From assembly GCF_032062135.1 (NCBI RefSeq), contig NC_092863.1, positions 20,050,490 through 20,114,489 of the forward strand: a DNA stretch of 64,000 nucleotides, written 5' to 3'. The DNA is from Pyxicephalus adspersus. Its lineage: Eukaryota; Chordata; Amphibia; Anura; Pyxicephalidae. Shown here in pieces: positions 59,501-62,035 of the stretch; position 1 is the first letter of the stretch; each line of letters begins with the position of its first letter. The notes beneath the pieces are model-generated. The model ran no database searches. It saw only the letters and a program-made list of their open reading frames with translations, and was not told the DNA's origin. Both the position numbers and the translations under genes were made by a program.

Positions 59501-60068
59501 GTCACCAACTTGCCTAATAAATAATAATAAAACCAGCAGGGAGTTTGGTATTAAACAGCCAAACCTACAATATTTCAATTGACTAAAAAAAAGATCAGAA
59601 TATGTGTACATACAAATTTTTTGCAATCACTAAGGATCATGAATATGAATTATCTACACCACCAATTAACAGATTGATGTAAAACAACTTTGCGTTCAGA
59701 AAATATTGATATTACTATTAGAAGAGTTCTATGAAAATCCAGCTTAGAAATGTGTCCACATTGTTTGTCTGCGCTTGCACGGTCATTTAGCGCATAGCAC
59801 TGCACACAGCCCGCAGGAATCAGCCTATCAGCTTCTAAAGATTTACATATAGAACATATAGGTGGTGCCCATGACTGACAAATACCCCAAGACAAGCCCC
59901 CCGCTGTCAGCTGTCCCTGCAAGTGCCTGCTTTCAGCAATTCTACCTCCACAGTGGCCTCCAGTTTCCCCTCGAAGGTGAAGTCTATGAGATCGGGCTTC
60001 AGGCACAGCCCGTAGTTGACGGGCCTGACGTCTGCGGGCAGCCGCTCAAAGGGTCTGCGGTCCGGCAT
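11404..60068 (-). CDS. NPEPPS: NPEPPS, puromycin-sensitive aminopeptidase (23 coding exons, 22 visible)
   Basis: This is a cytosolic M1-family zinc aminopeptidase that removes N-terminal residues from peptides (known of the family). Joining the visible exons gives 2543 coding bases in one continuous frame. With an exon 2 of the usual 85 bases the protein would be 875 residues, the length of the human protein counted from its internal MPEKRPFERL start. Numbered that way, the GAMEN exopeptidase motif is at 272-276, the zinc site HELAH at 308-312, the third zinc ligand at E331 (in WLNEGFA) and the transition-state tyrosine at Y394. Each equals the human position minus 44. The C-terminal ERAP1-like helical domain starts in about exon 15. 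All visible junctions are GT-AG. The only missing part is exon 2, probably in the N gap of intron 1. No frameshift or internal stop is seen, so the gene looks intact. Confidence 0.97.
11557..13148. other. NPEPPS intron 22, unique part
   Basis: Apart from the SINE at 13149-13494 I see only A/T runs and short ORFs here. Confidence 0.5.
13149..13494 (+). mobile_element. tRNA-derived SINE, nearly full length
   Basis: The head carries a tRNA-like A box (TGGCTCAGGGGTTAGCA) and a B box (GGTTCGAATTCC), the internal pol III promoter. A conserved central body follows (GTTTCCTCCGGGTACTC). The 3' tail is ACAGCGCTGCGTAATATG with an (ATA)n run. It lies in intron 22 in the direction opposite to NPEPPS. Other copies are at 26937 and 43973. 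Confidence 0.85.
13706..13753 (-). CDS. NPEPPS: NPEPPS exon 22
   Basis: A 48-base exon for residues 810-825 ([16 protein letters not shown]). The acceptor is TTTAG and the donor GTGAGG. It is separated from exon 21 by an 86-base intron. Confidence 0.95.
13840..13995 (-). CDS. NPEPPS: NPEPPS exon 21
   Basis: Residues 758-809 ([20 protein letters not shown]... to FLISRLIK). The exon is 156 bases, phase 0. The acceptor is GTGCAG and the donor GTAAGA. The core matches tetrapod PSA closely. Confidence 0.96.
14600..14753. repeat. Dispersed repeat X, left part (interrupted by piggyBac)
   Basis: Sequence from about 14600 to the piggyBac end (CATGGTGATTTGAAAAAT, GTCTGTGTACCAAA, GGTGATTAGATGGGTTT) matches 19155-19325 almost base for base. 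It continues on the far side of the insertion at 18141. No protein or known family is recognised. Confidence 0.8.
14754..15979. mobile_element. Candidate non-autonomous piggyBac-type unit within the composite
   Basis: From the left end to 15976-15979 (TTAA), whose inward reading TTAACCACCTGAGCGTTA resembles the other ends (TTAACCnCCTGgCG). The segment has no coding capacity. It holds a CpG-rich stretch at 14815-15170 with an inverted repeat (CAGCGGGACCGGTAAGATG near 14981-14999 against CATCTTACCTGGTCCCGCTG near 15055-15074), then the hairpin array. It could be a complete MITE of 1226 bases that shares an outer end with the larger element. Confidence 0.5.
15221..15651. repeat. Array of five hairpin-forming tandem repeats
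   Basis: Five palindromes of 48 bases at 15221, 15311, 15409, 15505 and 15604, spaced 90-99 bases apart. Each has 20-base arms (TTTTGTATTGGATTGGATAC and its inverse) around an 8-base loop AAACTCCN. Spacers share AAATTCAAA. Units 1 and 3, and units 2 and 4, have more similar spacers, suggesting a dimeric higher-order repeat. Unit 3 has perfectly paired arms with a matched change in both (GTATTTG / CAAATAC). The minus-strand ORF over the array is an artefact of the repeat. Confidence 0.9.
15980..16215. other. AT-rich 3' flank of the piggyBac transposase
   Basis: Very AT-rich sequence with runs of AATAAT/TTATTA between the internal TTAA end and the transposase stop. No gene. Confidence 0.5.
16216..17880 (-). 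pseudogene. piggyBac (PGBD-like) transposase pseudogene
   Basis: A would-be start (MASKRRLSS) at 17880 is followed at once by an in-frame TGA. DDE_Tnp_1_7-like segments follow in several frames: [20 protein letters not shown] (about 17640), [18 protein letters not shown] (about 17480), [23 protein letters not shown] sequence (about 17200), [18 protein letters not shown] (about 16990) and [12 protein letters not shown] (about 16880). The last open piece, 16401-16216, has the Cys-rich C-terminal domain (CVVCCSK..., [10 protein letters not shown]). At 1.66 kb the span matches a piggyBac transposase of 550-600 residues. Frameshifts and stops make it dead. Confidence 0.85.
18141..18215. repeat. 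Dispersed repeat X, right part (interrupted by piggyBac)
   Basis: CTTGACAT... CAGGGTGACATCTATGTT and TGCTTCTGGAAACAACT continue the repeat broken at 14753. They match 19326-19385. Confidence 0.8.
18852..18959 (-). CDS. NPEPPS: NPEPPS exon 20
   Basis: Residues 722-757 ([20 protein letters not shown]... to LNFSLS). The exon is 108 bases, phase 0, acceptor TTTCAG, donor GTGAGT. The following intron contains the piggyBac composite. Confidence 0.95.
19155..19390. repeat. Dispersed repeat X, uninterrupted copy
   Basis: This copy in intron 19 reads straight through the point where the intron 20 copy is broken (GATGGGTTTA then CAGAAGACTTCTTGAC). It therefore shows the empty site of the piggyBac insertion. 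Confidence 0.8.
19650..19780. mobile_element. TTAA-ended MITE (family D) beside exon 19
   Basis: Its right end, read inward, is TTAAGGAGAAAGTAAACTGA, then AAATGCC. This matches the ends at 45760 and 57665 (TTAAAGAGGAACTAAACTGA). The interior (AGATGCCGGGATGCGATGGA) matches the copy at 57340. The left end is uncertain. It ends 25 bases from the exon 19 splice donor. Confidence 0.6.
19806..19862 (-). CDS. NPEPPS: NPEPPS exon 19
   Basis: A 57-base exon for residues 703-721 ([19 protein letters not shown]). The acceptor is CTTAG and the donor GTCAGT. A TTAA-flanked MITE lies only about 25 bases past the donor. Confidence 0.95.
19943..20085 (-). CDS. NPEPPS: NPEPPS exon 18
   Basis: Residues 655-702 ([20 protein letters not shown]... 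to SADLRSP). The acceptor is CTTAG. The donor is GTTAGT, non-consensus at +3 but at the conserved position. Confidence 0.95.
20420..20639 (-). CDS. NPEPPS: NPEPPS exon 17
   Basis: Residues 582-654 plus one base ([20 protein letters not shown]... to GWDPKQGE), the largest internal exon at 220 bases. It encodes helices of the C-terminal domain. The acceptor is CTACAG and the donor GTAAGT. Confidence 0.96.
20938..21072 (-). CDS. NPEPPS: NPEPPS exon 16
   Basis: Residues 537-581 ([20 protein letters not shown]... to NDLFSM). The exon is 135 bases, phase 0. The acceptor is TCTAG and the donor [14 protein letters not shown] is a strongly conserved PSA/ERAP-type motif. Confidence 0.95.
21850..21989 (-). 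CDS. NPEPPS: NPEPPS exon 15
   Basis: Residues 490-536 ([20 protein letters not shown]... to DQWVK), including the short beta domain that leads into the C-terminal helical domain. Several substitutions relative to human are visible (for example VSPDQWVK). The acceptor is CTCAG and the donor GTAAGC. Confidence 0.95.
22283..22346 (-). CDS. NPEPPS: NPEPPS exon 14
   Basis: A 64-base exon for residues 469-489 plus one base ([20 protein letters not shown]). The LSQ(R/K)KFCA core is conserved, but both ends differ from the human segment, so this is among the least conserved exons here. The acceptor is TTCAG and the donor GTAAGA. Confidence 0.93.
22475..22584 (-). CDS. NPEPPS: NPEPPS exon 13
   Basis: Residues 432-468 ([20 protein letters not shown]... 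to YVESEE), the end of the catalytic domain. The acceptor is CTGCAG and the donor GTAATT, phase 0 at the end. Confidence 0.95.
22720..22780 (-). CDS. NPEPPS: NPEPPS exon 12
   Basis: A 61-base exon for residues 412-431 plus one base ([20 protein letters not shown]). The acceptor is TTGCAG and the donor GTACTT. The phase fits exon 13, which begins with AG to complete E432. Confidence 0.95.
23331..23435 (-). CDS. NPEPPS: NPEPPS exon 11, transition-state tyrosine
   Basis: Residues 377-411 ([20 protein letters not shown]... to YIGDE). Y394 matches the tyrosine that stabilises the transition state in M1 peptidases (human Y438). The acceptor is TGTAG and the donor GTAAAC. Confidence 0.96.
23880..24044 (-). 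CDS. NPEPPS: NPEPPS exon 10, third zinc ligand
   Basis: Residues 322-376 ([20 protein letters not shown]... to DNSHPIE). E331 in LNEGFA is the third zinc ligand. The exon is 165 bases, phase 0. The donor is GTTTAT, weaker than the other donors of this gene but at the conserved position. Confidence 0.96.
25030..25507. mobile_element. Foldback MITE in intron 9
   Basis: Ends are CGTATTTTTTGC and, in inverse, CTGTATTTTTCGC. Just inside the left end, GCTCCATAAGAAGCAC is followed about 40 bases later by GTGCGTCTTATGGAGC, a long inverted repeat that would fold into a hairpin. The interior is GC-rich and non-coding. Superfamily not assigned. Confidence 0.6.
25698..25812 (-). CDS. NPEPPS: NPEPPS exon 9, zinc-binding HELAH
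   Basis: Residues 283-321 ([20 protein letters not shown]... to NLVTM). It holds the zinc motif HELAH: H308 and H312 bind zinc and E309 is the catalytic base (family knowledge). The acceptor is ATTAG and the donor GTAAGC. Confidence 0.97.
26753..26824. repeat. Compound TG/CA/TA microsatellite
   Basis: A TG run, then TATACACACACACACA, a long (TA)n and CACACA, in intron 8. Largely self-complementary. Confidence 0.95.
26937..27234 (+). mobile_element. tRNA-derived SINE, full-length, diverged
   Basis: Same family as 13149: A box GGTGGTTCAGAGGTTAGCA, B box GGTTCGAATCTC, central GTTTCCTCCGGATATTC and an (ATA)n tail ending near 27234. It has small internal deletions and lies in intron 8, opposite to NPEPPS. 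Confidence 0.85.
27235..28172. other. NPEPPS intron 8, remainder
   Basis: No gene or repeat family recognised. A short G-rich run lies at 27510-27523 (G6 C G7). Confidence 0.5.
28173..28206 (-). CDS. NPEPPS: NPEPPS exon 8, 34-base micro-exon carrying GAMEN
   Basis: Encodes the rest of G272 and residues 273-282 ([10 protein letters not shown]), plus two bases of R283. It carries the GAMEN motif that binds the substrate amino terminus in M1 aminopeptidases. The acceptor is TTGCAG and the donor GTATAT. At 34 bases it is too short to stand out as an ORF, but it fits the phases on both sides exactly. Confidence 0.96.
28296..28392 (-). CDS. NPEPPS: NPEPPS exon 7
   Basis: Residues 240-271 plus one base ([20 protein letters not shown]... 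IADFAA), the start of the thermolysin-like catalytic domain. The final G is the first base of the glycine of GAMEN. The acceptor is TTCAG and the donor GTAAAG. Confidence 0.96.
28477..28677 (-). CDS. NPEPPS: NPEPPS exon 6
   Basis: Residues 173-239 ([19 protein letters not shown]... to GKFALE), ending the N-terminal domain and entering the catalytic domain. It contains [20 protein letters not shown], a well-conserved stretch. The exon is 201 bases, phase 0, acceptor TGTAG, donor GTAAGT. Confidence 0.96.
29190..30230 (+). mobile_element. Tx1/L1-type LINE relic, 3' part of ORF2
   Basis: The translation at 29837-30118 contains [40 protein letters not shown] and [10 protein letters not shown]. 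These follow the C-terminal pattern of Tx1-type ORF2, including the RWY...PARI...SDLCFRGC zinc-knuckle region. Upstream, 29190-29830 has shifted ORF2-like pieces ([16 protein letters not shown]). Several stops and frameshifts are present. It is inserted opposite to NPEPPS in intron 5. Confidence 0.75.
30389..30496 (-). CDS. NPEPPS: NPEPPS exon 5
   Basis: Residues 137-172 ([20 protein letters not shown]...). It contains the PCWDEP signature typical of M1 aminopeptidase N-terminal domains. The exon is 108 bases, phase 0 at both ends, acceptor CTCAG, donor GTAAGA. A Tx1-type LINE relic sits in the following intron. Confidence 0.96.
30619..30740 (-). CDS. NPEPPS: NPEPPS exon 4
   Basis: Residues 96-136 of the N-terminal domain ([20 protein letters not shown]... 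to VTQFE). The acceptor is TTCAG and the donor GTAAGA. It ends in phase 0. Confidence 0.96.
31154..31231 (-). CDS. NPEPPS: NPEPPS exon 3
   Basis: A 78-base exon for residues 70-95 plus one base ([19 protein letters not shown]...). It begins with AA, completing a GAA codon whose G must come from the unseen exon 2. The acceptor is TTGCAG and the donor GTAAGT. The match to tetrapod PSA is nearly complete. Confidence 0.95.
31670..31736. repeat. (GAGAGGGA)n purine microsatellite
   Basis: About 65 bases of uninterrupted purines (GAGAGGGAGAGAGAG) in intron 2 or intron 1 next to exon 3. A homopurine tract of this kind can form triplex DNA. Confidence 0.95.
31821..32186. mobile_element. MITE family A, copy 1
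   Basis: Ends CTAAAGCTAGGTACACAC and, in inverse, CTTAAAGATGCGTACACG, with TTCCAATAATTATCGTT just inside on both sides. The interior is rich in short palindromes (ACGAT/ATCGT). A TTAA sits at the right end. Related copies are at 42215 and 61057, and a relative at 51545. Confidence 0.8.
32187..34991. other. Intron 1, nothing recognised
   Basis: AT-rich with short ORFs. A (TG)n(TA)n(TAAA)n microsatellite lies at 33430-33475. No exon found. Confidence 0.5.
33430..33475. repeat. TG/TA/AAAT microsatellite
   Basis: TGTGTGTATATATATATA followed by AAATAAATAAAT. Confidence 0.95.
35000..35269. mobile_element. hAT-type MITE, 270 bases
   Basis: Begins CAGTGGTTGCCAACC and ends, in inverse, CAGTGGTCGCCATCC. 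It is flanked by TTTTAAAA (34992-34999) and CTTTAAAA (35270-35277), an 8-base duplication with one mismatch. Non-coding. Confidence 0.8.
35527..35558. repeat. Poly(A) run
   Basis: About 30 consecutive A. No retroposed body is recognised in front of it. Confidence 0.95.
35688..36140. mobile_element. TA-flanked MITE family C, copy 1
   Basis: Begins CAGGTAGTCCCCCGGTAAC and ends CAGGGACTACCTG, flanked by TA on both sides, as in Tc1/mariner-type transposition. The body (TAGGGACTGTAGGTTTGTTC; CAACCTCAGCTGTGTTTAGC) is shared with 37494 and 61559. Non-coding, 453 bases. Confidence 0.8.
36141..37493. other. Intron 1, nothing recognised
   Basis: Starts with an A-rich run (36143-36181). The rest is AT-rich with short ORFs. 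Confidence 0.5.
37494..38106. mobile_element. TA-flanked MITE family C, copy 2, with nested insertion
   Basis: Ends CAGGTAGTCACCGGGTTAC and CAGGGACTACCTG, TA on both sides. Without the 166-base insert at 37565-37730 it is about the length of copy 1. Confidence 0.8.
37565..37730. mobile_element. Small hAT-like element nested in family C
   Basis: Begins CAGGGTTCTCCCCAG and ends, in inverse, CAGTGCTCAACCCAG. AGGTA occurs on both sides (37560-37564 and 37731-37735). Copies 1 and 3 of family C read GGAACAGGTACATTnTTTT through this point without the insert. Confidence 0.7.
38732..38762 (+). other. G-quadruplex-type motif
   Basis: G5-AAT-G11-AA-G4-TT-G3 on the plus strand, a full four-run quadruplex pattern. 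It lies in intron 1 on the template strand of NPEPPS. Confidence 0.7.
38985..39445 (-). mobile_element. DIRS-like retroelement relic (gag-type, LAP2alpha-related fold)
   Basis: The minus strand reads [20 protein letters not shown], then [20 protein letters not shown]. After a frameshift comes [20 protein letters not shown], then [11 protein letters not shown]. This order matches the ORF1 product of vertebrate DIRS-like elements (KDxTDRKxExxLRK...; LADAAxDxVRxSARS; SKxxLxxIPF), the family thought to have given rise to the LAP2alpha C-terminal domain. Stops and frameshifts are present. No recombinase or RT is seen. Assigned from recall of the family pattern. Confidence 0.5.
39446..40069. other. 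Intron 1, nothing recognised
   Basis: Short ORFs only, with a C run followed by an A run at about 39472-39490. Confidence 0.5.
40070..40558 (+). mobile_element. LINE 3' end (L2/CR1-like)
   Basis: The reading frame gives [20 protein letters not shown], then [12 protein letters not shown], the usual C-terminus of L2/CR1-type reverse transcriptase proteins (APxLWNxLPxxIRxAPSxxSFKxxLKTxLF). A 3' UTR ending TACAGCGCTGCATATTAGG and an (AAT)n tail follow. The tail is shared with this window's SINEs. Confidence 0.65.
41165..41420 (-). mobile_element. Tx1/L1-type LINE fragment
   Basis: On the minus strand, [20 protein letters not shown] and [15 protein letters not shown] follow the Tx1 ORF2 C-terminal pattern (RWYxxPxRLxxxFPxxSDLCxR...HIWWECP). 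Frames are broken. Confidence 0.6.
41421..42214. other. Intron 1, nothing recognised
   Basis: Short ORFs only. A short local repeat (AATAGTGGTGA) occurs at about 41680-41715. Confidence 0.5.
42215..42648. mobile_element. MITE family A, copy 2 (best preserved)
   Basis: Right end, inverse: TTAAGGTGCGTACACACTTC. The left end has TACATACACACTTCC. Inside are many ACGATCGT/AACGAACG palindromes. 434 bases, non-coding. The ORFs on both strands are by-products of the palindromes. Confidence 0.85.
42649..43972. other. Intron 1, nothing recognised
   Basis: AT-rich. The minus-strand ORF of 128 codons at 43547-43161 is built on A/T runs and has no known motif. Confidence 0.5.
43973..44268 (+). mobile_element. 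tRNA-derived SINE, 5'-damaged copy
   Basis: Same family as 13149: AGAGGTTAGCACTCTGG, GTTTCCTCCAGGTACTC, AGACTTTGTGCCGGTGCTG. The B box is mutated (GGGTCTCAAC), so it could not be transcribed by pol III. Confidence 0.8.
44269..45614. other. Intron 1, nothing recognised
   Basis: No gene or family recognised. Confidence 0.4.
45615..45760. mobile_element. MITE family D, copy
   Basis: AAGATGGCGACCTGCGAAGC... and TGCCCTGCAGGATTGAAGG match the copy at 57340. It ends AGTTTAGTTCCTCTTTAA, the family's TTAA end. Confidence 0.65.
45761..47424. other. Intron 1, nothing recognised apart from simple repeats
   Basis: An (AAAT)-rich run at 46355-46394 and a 10-base tandem repeat at 46924-46953. No gene. 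Confidence 0.5.
46924..46953. repeat. Three-copy 10-base tandem repeat ATTGGGGTAG
   Basis: ATTGGGGTAG occurs in tandem and ends in ATTGGGGATGG. The spaced G4 runs could support a two- to four-layer G-quadruplex. Confidence 0.85.
47425..48720 (+). mobile_element. CR1-type LINE relic (RT pieces and 3' end), interrupted
   Basis: At 47425-47505 the frame reads [20 protein letters not shown], the RT motif around AGPDGIHP. After an inserted element the RT resumes at about 48055: [20 protein letters not shown], then FADDTKL with the catalytic FADD. Stops follow within the thumb. The 3' UTR (GGAAGGAATTCTTTTCCCCT, TTTATTTCCCTAGTGG) is typical of frog CR1-like elements. The RT between the two parts is deleted. 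Confidence 0.8.
47515..48052 (-). mobile_element. hAT-type element nested in the LINE relic
   Basis: On the minus strand from 48052 it begins CAGGGGTGTCAAACTCAAAT then ACACAGAGGGCCAAAATT, a common hAT end. The other end near 47515 is not clear. Non-coding. Confidence 0.6.
48721..49980. other. Intron 1, nothing recognised
   Basis: T and A runs (48932, 49449) and short ORFs. Ends at the assembly gap. Confidence 0.5.
49981..50924. other. Assembly gap (944 N)
   Basis: A run of 944 N within NPEPPS intron 1. NPEPPS exon 2 (about 85 bases, equivalent to VRQATNQIVMNCADIDIITA...) is not found elsewhere in intron 1, so it probably lies here. Confidence 0.99.
51545..51846. mobile_element. MITE related to family A
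   Basis: The right end in inverse reads GGGCTAGGTACACACGTGCA then ATAATTGTCATTGG, matching the end at 61057. The left end near 51545 is weaker. The interior is different and CpG-rich (CTCATCCGATAACCG and GATATCGGATGAGAA pair). Confidence 0.6.
51847..55717. other. Intron 1, mostly anonymous
   Basis: A decayed fragment at about 52330-52408 (CACAGACCACTGGTTGGCGA) is an inverse piece of the hAT family at 35000. The rest shows short ORFs only, and no NPEPPS exon 2 was found. Confidence 0.45.
55718..55926. mobile_element. TTAA-ended MITE (family D-like)
   Basis: CAGAAGCCTCCTGGGATGC and GTAGTTTAGGTGCGCTTTAA resemble the copy ending at 58550 (GAGTTTAGTTACGCTTTAA). Contains an A run. Confidence 0.55.
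55927..57205. other. Intron 1, nothing recognised
   Basis: AT-rich, short ORFs only. Confidence 0.5.
57206..57325 (-). mobile_element. TA-flanked MITE family C, truncated, inverse
   Basis: CAGGTAGTCACGAGGTTAAG, then GACATCCGACATACGGACGA, matches the right end of copy 3 read backwards. It breaks off near 57325 where family D begins. Confidence 0.65.
57338..57665. mobile_element. MITE family D, long copy
   Basis: CCTCCCGGGATACC pairs with GCATCCCAGGAGGCT close by. It contains GCATGCGCACGAAGATCATC, GACGGATGCCGG and a tail GAGTTTAGTTCCTC. Sections are shared with 45615 and 19650. Confidence 0.65.
57666..58189. other. Intron 1, nothing recognised
   Basis: Contains A-rich runs (58125-58160). Short ORFs only. 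Confidence 0.45.
58190..58550. mobile_element. TTAA-ended MITE (family D-like), CpG-rich
   Basis: GCACTGCGCAGGCGCAAGAT, CCTCCCAGTATACATTATAT, CCCGGGAGGCTCTT and an end GTTTAGTTACGCTTTAA at 58550. Non-coding. The antisense ORFs are by-products. Confidence 0.55.
58672..58790. repeat. (TG)n and (GA)n compound simple repeat
   Basis: A (TG)n run followed by imperfect GAGA sequence with CGCGAG interruptions. Confidence 0.9.
58791..59945. other. Intron 1, start
   Basis: First part of intron 1 after exon 1. No repeat family recognised. The ORFs here are not conserved. Confidence 0.45.
59946..60068 (-). CDS. NPEPPS: NPEPPS exon 1, start codon
   Basis: Encodes residues 1-41, from [10 protein letters not shown] to LEATVE, the start of the N-terminal beta-saddle domain. 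The ATG has A at -3 (ATCATGC). An in-frame TGA at 60086-60084 lies six codons upstream with no ATG between, so the longer N-terminal extension of human PSA is not encoded contiguously here. The donor after GAG is GTAGAA at 59945, phase 0. Confidence 0.95.
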
Positions 60069-60330
60069 GATAGCAATAGAAACTCAGCAGCCTGTTACAA
60101 AGAGATGAAAACTGCTGACCAGACCACTGACTGAACCGGAACGACCCAACCGAGCAACCCTGCGAACACCGACACACTGACTAGAGGCGGAACCGCGCAA
60201 AATTGCAACGTCACCACGTCAAAACGTTTGTTAGCCAACCCCGTGAAGACCCCGCCCACCTTTCGAGAAACACCCCGTGGAAGTAACCACGCCCACAAAT
60301 GCGCTAGTCAAACCCCGCCCAAAGTTACGC
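60069..60330 (-). promoter_or_regulatory. NPEPPS: NPEPPS promoter and 5' UTR, GC-box, CpG-containing
   Basis: The sequence upstream of the ATG is richer in CpG than the rest of the window and has no TATA box at a fitting distance. GC boxes (CCCCGCCC) lie at 60250-60257 and 60313-60320, with a related CCACGCCC at 60287. Two TGACGT half-CREs sit at about 60213-60208 and 60221-60216 (minus strand). This suits a broadly expressed housekeeping gene. The exact start of transcription cannot be read from sequence. Confidence 0.6.
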
Positions 60331-60546
60331 CTGACAGGAATGGCGGGTAGTGATGGCGCTGGGTCACCTGTGCTGCACCTGATGGCAAAATATCAACATT
60401 GAAGAACAGACAGCTTTTTTATTATATATCAGAAGACATACAATGTTTCTTCTGTTAGCAAAACTAGCTGAATCGCCCATGTCTAATGAAGAGGAACAAA
60501 AGTCTCAAAACTGGAATACTCCTGTGAGGGGATTATTAATATTCAG

Positions 60547-60735
60547 GCGCCAACATATTACGGAGCGCTGCACATTAAATAGGGATATTATGGAAGTTAT
60601 AGTATACGCTCAGCTCCTGTGTGTTGTACTGACGCTACAATAAGCAGAAGATATCCCTATTTAATGTACAGCGCTGCATAATATGTTGGCGCTATATAAA
60701 TCCTGTTTAATAATAATAATAATAATAATGATTGG
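60547..60735. repeat. Inverted pair of SINE/LINE 3' tails
   Basis: 60547-60588 (GCGCCAACATATTACGGAGC...) is the inverse of 60651-60692 (...AGCGCTGCATAATATGTTGG), about 42-base arms with few mismatches and a 62-base spacer. The right arm continues into the (AAT)n tail. No SINE head is present. About 0.5 kb upstream of the NPEPPS ATG. Confidence 0.8.
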
Positions 60736-60889
60736 TCACTAGCTGGGTTACGTTTTGAAACAAACTAAACCCGACCAACTCGTCTATCCGCGTTCCAAAG
60801 TCAGGCACGGCAATTTTTTACATCTATTCTTCCTCCTCAGGGTAATCTTCGGCATTTTTCATTGGCTGGGATGACATAACCAAACATCA

Positions 60890-61000
60890 TCCCGGCACAC
60901 GCTGGGAATTCTGGGTTTCCCTGGCAACTAAAGCTGACGCCGCGCATGCGCAGCTTTTTGTAACCTGGAGCGACGAGGCAAGTAACTCACATAATTGTAG
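60890..61000. promoter_or_regulatory. Second promoter-like cluster (ZNF143-, RFX- and NRF1-type motifs)
   Basis: Within about 65 bases there are three motif matches. On the minus strand AATTCCCAGCGTGC resembles the ZNF143/SBS site (60896-60909). GTTTCCCTGGCAAC resembles an RFX X-box with two mismatches (near 60915-60928). CGCGCATGCGCA at 60941-60952 is a perfect NRF1 consensus. These motifs mark vertebrate CpG promoters, often bidirectional ones. It lies about 0.85 kb upstream of the NPEPPS start and may serve a gene running rightward. No coding exon is recognised downstream within the window. Confidence 0.4.
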
Positions 61001-61056
61001 AAGAGACATCACCTGTATCTTTCTGCAGGGAGGGGGGAAATCTGTACTGGGGAAGA

Positions 61057-61467
61057 TTAAGGCTAGGTACACACGTGCAATAATTATCGTTTGAAAACAA
61101 ATGATCAATGATTATTCACAATTATTTTGAACGACTGTATAGTGCACAATTCTGTACATGCTTTAACGATACGATCATTCAAATCTAATCCATCAATAAT
61201 GTAGACACCAGATAGGATCGTTTGAACGATGCAGGAAGTGACATGTACAGGGGAAAGTATATCACAGAACAATCCCCGATCATGGAGCGACTGTACACAC
61301 AATCGATTACGAACAATCGTCGACCAACCAGATCTGCCGGGACGGTCGTTTCGTTTCCAGCATTGGCCAGTTGTTGTGCACAATTTCATTGTTAACAATT
61401 ATCGATCGATCTGTCGTGGATCGCTCATTTCCAACGACAATTATTGCACATGTGAATGCAGCCTTAG
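61057..61467. mobile_element. MITE family A, copy 3
   Basis: Begins TTAAGGCTAGGTACACACGT and ends, in inverse, CTAAGGCTGCATTCACATGT, with GCAATAATT inside both. The interior matches copy 1 (CTGTACATGCTTTAACGATA; GTTTGAACGATGCAGG). Confidence 0.85.
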
Positions 61468-61558
61468 GGTAGCGGGGTAGGAATGTTGTTGTTTTTGGCT
61501 TAGGGAGGAGTAATATTTTTGTTCTACTCATTGATTTATACAATGTGAATGTACGTTA

Positions 61559-62033
61559 CAGGTAGTCCTCGGGTTACATACAAGATAGGGCCCGCAGGTT
61601 GTTCTTAAGTTGAATTTGTATGTAAGTTGGAACAGGTACATTTTTTTAATAAATGCAATTAGGACAAATGCTTGTCTCAACATAATATTACGCAGTGTGG
61701 TGTCAGTTACTGCATAAAATCCTCACTGTGAATTAATCGCAAAAAAAAAAAATTCTTTATGGAGCCTAGGCATATATTACCTTCTGGAGCAAGCTGTGCT
61801 TTGCTATGCAAAAAGAAACAACTGCACAGTTTGTCTTGGTGATTAAAGAGTTAAAAGAGGCTGCAGAGAGAGCTCAGTGCTCTAAGATCACCCACAACCT
61901 CAGCTGTGTTTAGCAAAATGTTTCTTCTGCAAGTCATGCAAACTGCCCTCCCCCAGGAGTGAGCAGAGAAGCCTGTTCCTTGGTATCTAGGAGGCGTCTG
62001 TATGTTGGATGTCCCTAACCCGGGGACTACCTG
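61559..62033. mobile_element. TA-flanked MITE family C, copy 3
   Basis: Begins CAGGTAGTCCTCGGGTTAC and ends CCCGGGGACTACCTG, TA on each side, 475 bases. It is the most symmetrical copy. Confidence 0.85.
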
Positions 62034-62035
62034 TA

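Noticed and set aside
59862..60134. 90-codon plus-strand ORF over exon 1
   Set aside because: It is an antisense shadow of NPEPPS exon 1 and its CpG-rich flank.
60095..60298. Minus-strand ORF starting MWAWLLPRG upstream of exon 1, possible N-terminal extension
   Set aside because: It is not in frame with the NPEPPS ATG without a splice, an in-frame stop precedes the ATG, and its residues do not resemble the human extension.
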